This document shows, piece after piece, positions 1 to 7,786 of a stretch of DNA of 48,262 nucleotides (position 1 is its first letter; the number at the start of each line of letters is the position of its first letter). Both the position numbers and the translations under genes were made by a program. The DNA lies in IMG/VR virus record IMGVR_UViG_3300025168_000140, positions 1-48,262 of that record; one strand, written 5' to 3'. The stretch comes from a virus. The notes below the pieces were generated by a model. It was not told the origin of the DNA and did not search any database. It saw nothing but the letters and a program-made list of their open reading frames with translations.

Positions 1-1220
1 TTCTTTAGAGCTTCGCCTAGTGTGGCTTGTAGGGCTTTTCTTTTTCTAAGTCTTTCCCCTCTTTTATCTTCTATCTCTATATCCTCAGGATGCTGCATAC
101 TCCCATCTGGGTGAACCGAACCACGACCACGGTCTGAGTAATGCGATCCGGTCATGGCAGCAAAATTTGACGGACTTTCAAATCTCTTCTTATTAGGCTG
201 TCTCCGTCTCTCTTGTCTTTGAACGTCTCGATCACTCATTTTAGATTCATCGTAGCGATCACCCCAACAAACTTTCTTTAGAGCTTCAACAGCAGCTTCC
301 TTAACGCTGTTAGGCTTAGGAACGATCTTCGCTTTCTCTGCCTTCTTCTTCTTAGCAGCCATAAGTCTAGCGTTTTCTTTGTCCTCGCTTGCTTCTCCGG
401 TTAAATCATATCCCTCTCTGGCCTTCTTCTTACTCTTCTTGATTACACCGCGACCCATGAGAACATCTTTCTTTGTGACCTTTCCATCACCACTTAAATC
501 AGGGAACGACTTTTCATCCATACTCTCCTCGTCACTCTTTTTACCTCTCAACATTTTAAAGTCTTCCGAGTCGAGTTTGCCGTTTTTATTCTTATCAAGC
601 TTTTTCCGCTTACCCTTTAGAGCTTCGCTAATTTTACTTTCAAGCATCGTAAGAAGAACTCGATCCTTCTTATGCTTTGAAACAATCTTTTGAGCACGCT
701 CGCTGTTCTCACGCATCGACTCTGAAATCTGAGGAAAAGCTCCTCGGGTGGATGGGTCAGAAACAAGGTCAAACGTAATCAACTTAAAGTCTTCGTTAAC
801 TAGCTTGCCCTTGATGCCCTCAGTAACGCTGCCGATACCTCTGCTTGAAATACCTAGCTTAACACCATCGTTGAGAAGGGCTTCCACAATCTTACCGTTG
901 GGAGTAGATAGGATCTCACACTCACCCATAACATCCCCATTCTTCTCAACCCAGAGTTTAGTAATTAGGTGAGAAGCTTGCGACAGATGAATAGCATCGT
1001 TAGTAGGATGATCTAAAGCACCTACTAAAGAACGATCACCAATCTTTTCTTGGATGGCTTTTACTTGAGACTCTAGGATTGACTTCGGGTAAATGCGACC
1101 GTTATTGTTTTGCTCATCACACTTCTGGAATTTACCTTGAAGACGGACTTTAGTCTTACCCTTAGTCCCTTCGTTAATAACTTTAACTTGCTCTAAAACG
1201 TTGCATTCTACGAGTAACAT
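1..1220 (-). CDS. 21: Prohead core protease, T4 gp21 type (peptidase S80), partial
   Basis: The frame is open from ATG at 1220 to the left edge, about 406 codons, so the C-terminus is missing. An AGGA lies 7-11 bases upstream of the start. Residues 1-165 match the phage prohead protease family, which cleaves scaffold and capsid proteins inside the prohead. Visible signatures are NNNGRIYP (residues 38-45), GALDHP with the likely catalytic His71, and GISSRGIGSV with the likely catalytic Ser125 or Ser126. T4 gp21 is only about 212 residues, so this protein has an extension of at least 200 residues, rich in Lys, Arg, Asp and Glu. The extension carries two calcium-loop-like segments, D209-D220 (DKNKNGKLDSED) and D241-D252 (DLSGDGKVTKKD). 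It closes the prohead block that begins at 2371. The family call is strong; the role of the tail is unknown and could be scaffold-like. Confidence 0.85.
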   Translation of the reverse strand, partial: MLLVECNVLEQVKVINEGTKGKTKVRLQGKFQKCDEQNNNGRIYPKSILESQVKAIQEKIGDRSLVGALDHPTNDAIHLSQASHLITKLWVEKNGDVMGECEILSTPNGKIVEALLNDGVKLGISSRGIGSVTEGIKGKLVNEDFKLITFDLVSDPSTRGAFPQISESMRENSERAQKIVSKHKKDRVLLTMLESKISEALKGKRKKLDKNKNGKLDSEDFKMLRGKKSDEESMDEKSFPDLSGDGKVTKKDVLMGRGVIKKSKKKAREGYDLTGEASEDKENARLMAAKKKKAEKAKIVPKPNSVKEAAVEALKKVCWGDRYDESKMSDRDVQRQERRRQPNKKRFESPSNFAAMTGSHYSDRGRGSVHPDGSMQHPEDIEIEDKRGERLRKRKALQATLGEALK

Positions 1221-1228
1221 GATGATTC

Positions 1229-1627
1229 CTATTTTTGTTTGCGAGACCAGTACTTATCACTCTTGAATTTACCGGACTTTTGTTTACCATGCCGAACGAG
1301 TGTTCTTACGGCATACTTTTTAACATCCTTAAACTTGGAAGGGATTGAACCAGGAGAGAATCCCTTAGCAGTTCGACCCCCAACCTCTTGCTCATCGTCA
1401 GTGCCCCACTTTTGCTTAGTGATCACGTATAAACGATTTGAATTTTTAGTAGAGAATATTTGACCCACGTAACCTTTTTTCAAGGCGTTGGTGATTGAGT
1501 CGTAAACCTTAACTCGGGATTTAGATGATGTAGTCTTAGAGCCAGATTTCTTCATCTTGGATCTACCCTCGGCAGACCCTTTACCCTTGCTTGTCTTAGC
1601 TTCCCTTATTACGCTTATTAAGTCCAT
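1229..1627 (-). CDS. Small basic protein of the prohead block, function unknown
   Basis: The protein is 132 residues if it starts at the ATG at 1627 (MDLISVIREAK). The frame also allows a GTG at 1663, but that would overlap the upstream gene further and has no clear ribosome binding site. The protein is strongly basic, with a Ser/Lys/Gly-rich segment at residues 12-40 followed by a more ordered part containing VGQIFS and RLYVITKQKWG. It overlaps the end of the 148-residue gene by 32 bases and stops 9 bases before the protease start, so it is surely co-transcribed with the prohead genes. A core or DNA-associated internal head protein would fit its charge and position, but I do not recognise a family. 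Confidence 0.6.
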   Translation of the reverse strand: MDLISVIREAKTSKGKGSAEGRSKMKKSGSKTTSSKSRVKVYDSITNALKKGYVGQIFSTKNSNRLYVITKQKWGTDDEQEVGGRTAKGFSPGSIPSKFKDVKKYAVRTLVRHGKQKSGKFKSDKYWSRKQK

Positions 1628-2042
1628 TATTCTTCTTAGGTTTAGGTGGGTAAGTATCGTCACGTTTCACGACAGGAGCTTTCTTACTCGACAGGTTAAC
1701 TCCAATCATTCCACAAGTAGTCATCTCTTGCATAACATCCTTGGTTTCACGTAATAATTTCTTTAAAGTTTCAACTAAAGTTTCAAGTCTTTCTCTAAGG
1801 ATTGTTTCCTCAGTGATAGAATCAAACTCTGGCATCAACGCTTGCTTCTTTTCAGGATCAGAAGATTCTTGTAAAGCATGATTAAACCCAACAATTTGAT
1901 TTACAAATGAATTAGGAACGATGACCTCTTTAAGGTCATCGTTTATGATAGGATCAACTTTTGCAGCTACCTCCTTCACGGGAGTAGGATTAGATAAGAT
2001 ACCCTCACTTAAGGCTAAAAGTTCTTTAGTGCTTGAACTCAT
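1596..2042 (-). CDS. Prohead-block protein with predicted coiled coil, function unknown
   Basis: This 148-residue protein starts at an ATG preceded by a good GAGGT ribosome binding site. Residues 70-115 have long charged helical character (ITEETILRERLETLVETLKK) and probably form a coiled coil. The last 35 residues are basic and proline/lysine-rich (PPKPKKNNG), looking like a flexible tail. It lies between the acidic 106-residue protein and the basic 132-residue protein, upstream of the prohead protease. In T4-like phages this position is used for small core or scaffold proteins, so such a role is plausible. No family is recognised. Confidence 0.6.
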   Translation of the reverse strand: MSSSTKELLALSEGILSNPTPVKEVAAKVDPIINDDLKEVIVPNSFVNQIVGFNHALQESSDPEKKQALMPEFDSITEETILRERLETLVETLKKLLRETKDVMQEMTTCGMIGVNLSSKKAPVVKRDDTYPPKPKKNNGLNKRNKGS

Positions 2043-2050
2043 CTTTTACC

Positions 2051-2371
2051 TCACGATTCGTCGTCGTCACTGTCTTCTTCGTCTTCGTCCTCTTCTTCCT
2101 TCTCTTCTTCGTCTGCGTCCTCAGCTTCCTCTAGAAACTCTCCATCTTGCTCTAGGGCCTCATTAATGGTACCAAGGATGAAGTCAACACATTCTTTCAT
2201 GGACTCCTCGGAAATAGGCGCATCTAGCTCAGATTCGCAAAGGGGACAAACGTGCTCATCAGCTTGAGCTTCCTCAACAACTTTAGACTCCGAAAGACCG
2301 GCAGTCTCGACAAGTTGGTTAGCAGCAAGAATTTGACCAACAAATTCGTCATTTACATCAATGTATCTCAT
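2051..2371 (-). CDS. Acidic protein with a CPLC motif, first gene of the prohead block
   Basis: The protein has 106 residues. The N-terminal 60 residues hold one CxxC pair (HVCPLCESELDAPISEE), resembling half of a zinc knuckle. The last 28 residues are almost entirely Asp and Glu. Such acidic tails are typical of small prohead core proteins, such as T4 gp67 and gp68, but sequence similarity is not evident. It is the first gene after a 54-base gap and is preceded by a CTAAATA element 24 bases before its ATG, with an AGGA about 10 bases upstream. It is therefore probably the first gene of a late transcript for 148-residue, 132-residue and protease genes. Function is inferred from position only. 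Confidence 0.6.
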   Translation of the reverse strand: MRYIDVNDEFVGQILAANQLVETAGLSESKVVEEAQADEHVCPLCESELDAPISEESMKECVDFILGTINEALEQDGEFLEEAEDADEEEKEEEDEDEEDSDDDES

Positions 2372-2394
2372 AAGAATAATCCTGTATGTATATG

Positions 2395-2402
2395 TATTTA
2401 GT
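2395..2402 (-). promoter_or_regulatory. Putative late promoter element ACTAAATA before the prohead block
   Basis: On the minus strand ACTAAATA ends 24 bases before the ATG at 2371, in the only sizeable gap between the tail operon and the prohead block. The core resembles the T4 late promoter TATAAATA. The same CTAAATA core occurs 23-25 bases before the minus-strand genes starting at 32537 and 41231. Confidence 0.5.
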
Positions 2403-2425
2403 CCACCTAGATAAATTTAATAAAA

Positions 2426-5083
2426 TTATATCGTAACTTTGGTAATATTGTTTCGATCTCTAAGCTTCACAATAGTTTTTGAGTCCTCGGGAATGATTCT
2501 TGATATAGTATCATAGCCTCCTTCAATATGATTGAAAGTAATATTGTTACGTAGTCCTTTAGCAATATCTAGGATTAGATCTTTATCACTATCGTAAAAC
2601 ATCCTACCTACCTGACTCACCGGCATTCGACTAAATGCGTCGAACCAAGTAAACGTTGTTGAGTTGTAGGTGTCTGAGAGATAATCAATAACGTCTTTTA
2701 AAAGATAGGAAGTTCCGTAGGAGGAAGCGGGGGCCGAGCTTGTCGTATATTCTTTAGCACTGGCTGAGTAGAAGGTCTTGGTGAAATTACTCTCTATGTA
2801 TCGATATCCAATGTTTTGATTGCTTTCAGTTTCTGAGACTCCTACACGATCCACACCATCTACTAGATTTAAATTATACGCCTCAAACATAGGTAAGGGA
2901 GACTCATCTACCCTACTGTCCATAGCTGGAAGAACTGACAGGGATCTCGTATGGGTATCTCCATAGCTTGTAAGTTTTGAGCTACCGTTGAACGGGTTAA
3001 ACATTCCCCCTGCTACAGGAGTTACCACGATTCCGAAAGGGATATTCTTAACAAACCTAGAGCCAATAGACGAGAACCCTTGATCAGGGAACGCAGCTAG
3101 ATTAAAATCATTTAAGGATACTGTGATCGTTGAGGTATCCAGAATGTAGCGATACATTGGATCCCTATAATCAATCGACAGCATTGGAGTATTAAGAGCA
3201 TTATTGTTCATGTGAACTTGAATGTCTTCGCTATCCGTAAGAAGGGAATACGTTCCACTGTAATTTTCTACTAAAGGGTTATCCGTGTAACTGCCTTCAA
3301 CAGATCCGAGGTTAAGAGCGAAAAATAAAGGCTTAATAGCAGACGGGCCTAGGTCCCCAGAAGCGAATTCATGCTGGTTAGTTAAAGAAGTCGCGCTAAA
3401 TGTTAAAGCGGGATTTACATTCAACATATCTAAAACTTTCATCCTGACGGCAGGAGGAGCATAGTAAGACTTATTTATAATGTTAGTGCTTGGAACAGCA
3501 ACTCCTTCACCTTGAATGTTTACACCATGCACATAGTAGCCACCCCCATTACCTATGTTAAGTTTGTCTGGGCTTCCCACGCTAGGAACAGTTGAATGGT
3601 TAAGTTCGGTGATCTTATCTACGTCAATGCCTTCGTTTGGTATCACGAGGTTATTGACATTACCATTTAAGGTTGTAACTGATATCCCTGCATTAAGGTC
3701 CTCGTTTAAGGGCCTAGCTCTATTTATTTGAAAGTTTCTCCAAGTTGAGGGTTTAGTGTTTTCAAAAGTATGCAGGTTATTAGCTAAGTATTCAATAGCA
3801 AAGCGTTCCGTATACTCAGGATTTTCCGAGCCTTCAATGACCTCAAATGAGGATTCCAATTGTCCTAACGAAGCATTTCTAAAATAATTATAATCAAATT
3901 CATCAATCGTCCCTTCCAATAAATGCTTTCGAACGACATTCAGCAAAGTAGTCATCCCTACCGGCTTGCCCCCAGGATATCTTAAGTATTGAAAGGAGTT
4001 GATAATCTTTGGATCTAAGCTAGCCAATAATTTATCATCGGATAAATTCTGAAGGGAAACCTCATCCCAAGCTATATTAGAGTTTTGAATACTTAACACC
4101 TTTGAAATTTCAGGAGACATTTCACGATTAAATATCAAAGTATTAGTAGCGTAGTTTCTTTCCGTTTGAGTGCTAGTATCGGGATCGACCTTAAAGAAGT
4201 TTAAACTAGGATCATATAGCTGAGGTTGGGTGGTTCCTCGCTGCTGTTGTCGGTAATCCTCAGAGCTAATTACTTCGTTTGCAGAGATAAAAGTAGCTGC
4301 CATAACCTCTTGGTTACTTGTTATCTGTGCGGCTTGAACCTCTTTCTGAATACTTAAAGGTGTAATTTCGTTAGTGGGAGTAATAACTCCTTGGCCTGGA
4401 TTACTAAATCCAGTAGGCTCCAGAACACCTCCTAACCCAGAATTAGGGTCTTGGGGTTCTGTTGGATTTATTGGGCGTGCGATGGAAGGTTCTTGAGGAA
4501 CACATTGTATTCCTGTAAATACCTCTTCTACACAAGCTGCCTGACAAGCGGCTAGACTCGCATGAATGCAATTAGGATCCGGTATAACTTCACCATTTGA
4601 GAATTGAATATTAGGTTGACATGGAGTGCATTGAAATTCAAAAGAAGTTATCAACGCCTGATTAATTGGCACATTCTCAGAACCTGGGCAGACGTTAATG
4701 ACAGTTTCTTTACACTTAAAGTATTGTCCTCCAGTCGTAGGGCCTCCAGCACTGCCCGTTGTAGGACCAGCAGGGCCACCCGTTGTAGGACCCGTAGTTG
4801 TAGGACCGGCAGGCCCGGTAGGCCCCGTAGGCCCGGTGGGTCCAGCAGGGGTGCCAACGCCAGGAGTGAATCCCCCTGGATTTCCAGGACCAGGAGTAGT
4901 AGGCCCTGGAACTGATATCACCGGAGGTATCCAAGGAGGATCAAACGGAGGGTCAGGGTCATTAGGAGGATCAGGTATTAGTATGACTGGAGTTATAGGG
5001 GGTTCTGACCCCCCTGACCCTTGACCTTGTGTCCCAGGCAGATTACCACGCCCACAAGGATATACAGTTGTGAAGCCAGTCAT
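2426..5083 (-). CDS. Large virion protein with collagen-like repeats and a cysteine-rich segment
   Basis: The protein has 885 residues. Residues 1-59 are rich in Pro, Gly and Asp. Residues 60-119 are a collagen-like Gly-Pro-Thr/Ala tract. Residues 124-194 carry eight cysteines (124, 132, 152, 155, 172, 180, 184, 194), including CTPC and ACQAAC. The remaining 690 residues look like a mixed globular or beta structure with no recognised domain. Collagen-like tracts in phage virions usually form trimeric rods in fibres, so a tail-fibre or decoration protein is likely. It is the last gene of the long tail operon and follows the 897-residue structural gene by 9 bases. No Shine-Dalgarno sequence is visible. 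The clustered cysteines are unusual for a phage fibre. Confidence 0.65.
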   Translation of the reverse strand: MTGFTTVYPCGRGNLPGTQGQGSGGSEPPITPVILIPDPPNDPDPPFDPPWIPPVISVPGPTTPGPGNPGGFTPGVGTPAGPTGPTGPTGPAGPTTTGPTTGGPAGPTTGSAGGPTTGGQYFKCKETVINVCPGSENVPINQALITSFEFQCTPCQPNIQFSNGEVIPDPNCIHASLAACQAACVEEVFTGIQCVPQEPSIARPINPTEPQDPNSGLGGVLEPTGFSNPGQGVITPTNEITPLSIQKEVQAAQITSNQEVMAATFISANEVISSEDYRQQQRGTTQPQLYDPSLNFFKVDPDTSTQTERNYATNTLIFNREMSPEISKVLSIQNSNIAWDEVSLQNLSDDKLLASLDPKIINSFQYLRYPGGKPVGMTTLLNVVRKHLLEGTIDEFDYNYFRNASLGQLESSFEVIEGSENPEYTERFAIEYLANNLHTFENTKPSTWRNFQINRARPLNEDLNAGISVTTLNGNVNNLVIPNEGIDVDKITELNHSTVPSVGSPDKLNIGNGGGYYVHGVNIQGEGVAVPSTNIINKSYYAPPAVRMKVLDMLNVNPALTFSATSLTNQHEFASGDLGPSAIKPLFFALNLGSVEGSYTDNPLVENYSGTYSLLTDSEDIQVHMNNNALNTPMLSIDYRDPMYRYILDTSTITVSLNDFNLAAFPDQGFSSIGSRFVKNIPFGIVVTPVAGGMFNPFNGSSKLTSYGDTHTRSLSVLPAMDSRVDESPLPMFEAYNLNLVDGVDRVGVSETESNQNIGYRYIESNFTKTFYSASAKEYTTSSAPASSYGTSYLLKDVIDYLSDTYNSTTFTWFDAFSRMPVSQVGRMFYDSDKDLILDIAKGLRNNITFNHIEGGYDTISRIIPEDSKTIVKLRDRNNITKVTI
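4727..4906 (-). repeat. Collagen-like Gly-Pro-Thr coding repeat
   Basis: This tract encodes residues 60-119 of the 885-residue protein. It includes GPTGPTGPTGPAGPTTTGPT followed by repeated GGPAGPTTG units. The DNA consists of imperfect 9-base GGNCCNACN-type repeats, which can expand or contract by slippage. The same periodicity creates long spurious open frames on the other strand and in other frames. Confidence 0.8.
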
Positions 5084-5092
5084 GCTATTTAA

Positions 5093-7786
5093 TTATATGC
5101 AACTGATAGTTGGCCCTGGCACTCTAAGATTCCCAGTGGCTCCCTTGCCCTTATTGACAGAGTCCAAAGTTAATCCGATCACTTGGAAAGTAACCGAAGG
5201 GTAAAGTAAAGGATGCATTGCAGTCAACCAATTCACAGACGCATAACCTGGATCGGAAGAGCCTATTCCATCGTTTACAACGTCGTTAAAGAATCCAACT
5301 TCACGGTACTCTGCGTTGCTCCCAGCATCACTCATGTAGGTTGTTATAGCCTTCGGAGGTGTTCGCTTAAACGGACTCTGACCTATGAGGGGAATTTCTG
5401 GGAGGGTGAACCCAGTGAATGCTTCAACATCATTTCGATTTGCCCACGGCTTATTTGTAACTCCAGACTCTATGTCCCCCCAAGACTTACCGATCCAAGC
5501 AACATTTATAACAAAGTAATCCTTGTATTTGTTAACCCATACGTTGCTTGATTGTGCATTCCCAATGCTGCCAGTGGCTCCCGTTGACAACGGAATACAA
5601 TTTAGAAGATCAACATTTACCTGATAGTCATTAACCCATGGAGTATCATCGAAATTCAAATTAATTCTTTTCTTTACAAAGAATATCTGAACCATATGCC
5701 CCTCGTTTAAACGCCTAGTAGTGCCGTTATTCATATTAACAGGAGTAGCTCCTCTCACTTCTCTTGTGGTATTTCCAAAGGATTGCTCGTATGCAAGTCT
5801 TTGACCAGCCGCCCATCGGAAGTTAGCAATCCCTTCGGGATTAGCAGCCCTAATCTCGTTAACGGTTCTTTCTGAAAACCCTCCTCTCGCAGGTGGGAGC
5901 ATGGCTACATTATCACCACCGCCACCGCCGTCAGGTTCAGAACACCATCCAAGACCTACGTTAATGTAGTCATTAATAAAATTGCCTGTAAACCCTCCTT
6001 GGCCATACCAGTCAGCCTTATCCCACTGAGGGAGTTGACTGATACTTCCAGGGGTGTAGGAGAACTCTTGTTCGACTAAATCTGCGAACACATTAAAATC
6101 AAGGGACTCTATGCCTCCACCAATGCTAATCGCGGCATGTCGCATAAGAGCACCTTCAGGGCCAAAGTTACCGCCAGTTAATTGACCAGTAGCAATAATT
6201 CTACTTCCCTCACCACCGGACTGAGCAGCCGCAGGAGCGGCAACTTGAATGCCATTAATCCTATTACTTAAATCTGAATACACTTCCTTGCGAACTTTTT
6301 CTAAATGAGCTTCGGTCACTACTGGGTTAGCAATTGAAACCTGAGGAGTAGCGGCAGCAATACCTGCACGCTCATTATAAGCAAGTTCAGTGGTTCTAAA
6401 GAACGGTCGAATATCTATGATGTCCTCGTCATTAAGTACGTCAGCAATAGCCCCGGCAGGGGTTTGAACTCTAACGTAAGCGATTGGAAGAATAGATTGA
6501 CCAATAAGCTGAAATGCAGTAGTTTCCAATACTTCAGATAAGGTGGGAGCCAAGTTCATTAGGTCATCAGGCGAAGGGAAAGAACCCTTAATTACTCCAG
6601 CTAAAGTCGTAAACCCATTATTAGTTCCGTTTTCATCACCAGGATGAGCCAACATGATAGGTGTGCCGTCTAGTGTAGTAAGGCTAACTCTATCGTCGGC
6701 ATTATCATCATTAGCAGCCGTTTGCCTAGAAATACCGATACCTGCCCCCTTCAAAATACCTAAAGCAGGTTGGGTAAGTGTCGTGGGATTTCCGTTGGAA
6801 TCAAACTTTGGAATAGTAGTAGACTCTTCATCCACCGCTTTACTGTAAATAAACAGCAAGTCTATTCTGTGGTTAGCCGCTAATGGCTGGTTAACCCCAT
6901 TAGCATCCGTGTAGAAATAATCGCCTGCGTCAAAGTCGGGAACTGTGATAGACAGTTCTTCAGGAACATCAACTATTGAAGTTCTAATAGCACCTCGCCA
7001 TCTCTTAATGAATTCAGACTCAAGCCTACCTTGTTGACCCCCTTGAGCCGCCGATCTGCCTACGGCTGTGCTCTCGTAAATGCCAGAAATGAGTTGCAAA
7101 TCTCTAGTTTGTTCGGGAGTAGAATGCTTGAGGATAGCTCCTATGTAATTTGGATACAAGGGTCTTTTGTCTGGATCATACTCACTATCAAATTCCGAAT
7201 ACCCAGGCACCTCGGTGCCGAACGCAGGAGAATTTGTAACTGCGGAATTAAACTCTCGACCTAAATGAAATCCATTTTCCGAGTAAAAAGGAAACACAAA
7301 AGCTCTCTCAGCAAGGCCATTCATGTTCAAAGCATCCCCCAGCAACCCGTCTTGAAATTGTTGAAGGGCGTTCTGTAATTCAGGTCCAATATTTGTATCG
7401 ACTCGGTAGGTATTAATGTCGTCCATTCCTGCCTCGCCAACATTATTATTTGGTAGTAGGAGACTAACAACCTGCAAAGGGGTTAAATTATATGCATTGT
7501 TGATTCTTGCTGTGAATTTACCCGGCTTAACTCTAACCTTACGATCATTTCCCGTAGCATATGGCTTTAGCTCAGAGAAACCAGATCGATCAATTTCAAT
7601 ATCCTTTTTATTGTTTTGACGGGTAATGATACCATCCACTTGATCTTTAAGAAACTTTTGAGATTCTTCCAATTGCTTGATTGGAATGTTATCAACCTCG
7701 TAATAATAAGGGTCATTAGATTTAAAATGCCTTACAGGACTGATGAAAGTGTAAGGAGTATCGTAATATCGAGTTTCGTTAGCCAT
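5093..7786 (-). CDS. Large tail structural protein with DNIP attachment motif
   Basis: The protein has 897 residues. Its start overlaps the stop of the upstream beta-helix gene as TAATG. Near the N-terminus is NDPYYYEVDNIPIKQLEE (about residues 24-41), which strongly resembles FYNWEQDNLPLHDLDER in the neighbouring 1161-residue protein. This suggests both use a similar module to dock on the tail or baseplate. The rest has no recognised domain: it is rich in Asn, Gly and beta-type segments, with an Ala/Gly-rich stretch near 510 (AAPAAAQSGGEG). The position among fibre genes at the end of the tail operon supports a baseplate-peripheral or fibre role. It could be an adaptor carrying other fibres. 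Confidence 0.65.
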   Translation of the reverse strand: MANETRYYDTPYTFISPVRHFKSNDPYYYEVDNIPIKQLEESQKFLKDQVDGIITRQNNKKDIEIDRSGFSELKPYATGNDRKVRVKPGKFTARINNAYNLTPLQVVSLLLPNNNVGEAGMDDINTYRVDTNIGPELQNALQQFQDGLLGDALNMNGLAERAFVFPFYSENGFHLGREFNSAVTNSPAFGTEVPGYSEFDSEYDPDKRPLYPNYIGAILKHSTPEQTRDLQLISGIYESTAVGRSAAQGGQQGRLESEFIKRWRGAIRTSIVDVPEELSITVPDFDAGDYFYTDANGVNQPLAANHRIDLLFIYSKAVDEESTTIPKFDSNGNPTTLTQPALGILKGAGIGISRQTAANDDNADDRVSLTTLDGTPIMLAHPGDENGTNNGFTTLAGVIKGSFPSPDDLMNLAPTLSEVLETTAFQLIGQSILPIAYVRVQTPAGAIADVLNDEDIIDIRPFFRTTELAYNERAGIAAATPQVSIANPVVTEAHLEKVRKEVYSDLSNRINGIQVAAPAAAQSGGEGSRIIATGQLTGGNFGPEGALMRHAAISIGGGIESLDFNVFADLVEQEFSYTPGSISQLPQWDKADWYGQGGFTGNFINDYINVGLGWCSEPDGGGGGDNVAMLPPARGGFSERTVNEIRAANPEGIANFRWAAGQRLAYEQSFGNTTREVRGATPVNMNNGTTRRLNEGHMVQIFFVKKRINLNFDDTPWVNDYQVNVDLLNCIPLSTGATGSIGNAQSSNVWVNKYKDYFVINVAWIGKSWGDIESGVTNKPWANRNDVEAFTGFTLPEIPLIGQSPFKRTPPKAITTYMSDAGSNAEYREVGFFNDVVNDGIGSSDPGYASVNWLTAMHPLLYPSVTFQVIGLTLDSVNKGKGATGNLRVPGPTISCI

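Noticed and set aside
379-972. Two plus-strand frames over the protease gene
   Set aside because: They are antisense to the clear gp21-type protease frame and encode low-complexity Ser/Leu-rich peptides without recognisable features.
4604-5024. Overlapping frames on both strands in the collagen-like region
   Set aside because: They come from the 9-base periodicity of the repeat, which keeps other frames open; their peptides are mirror images of the Gly-Pro repeat.
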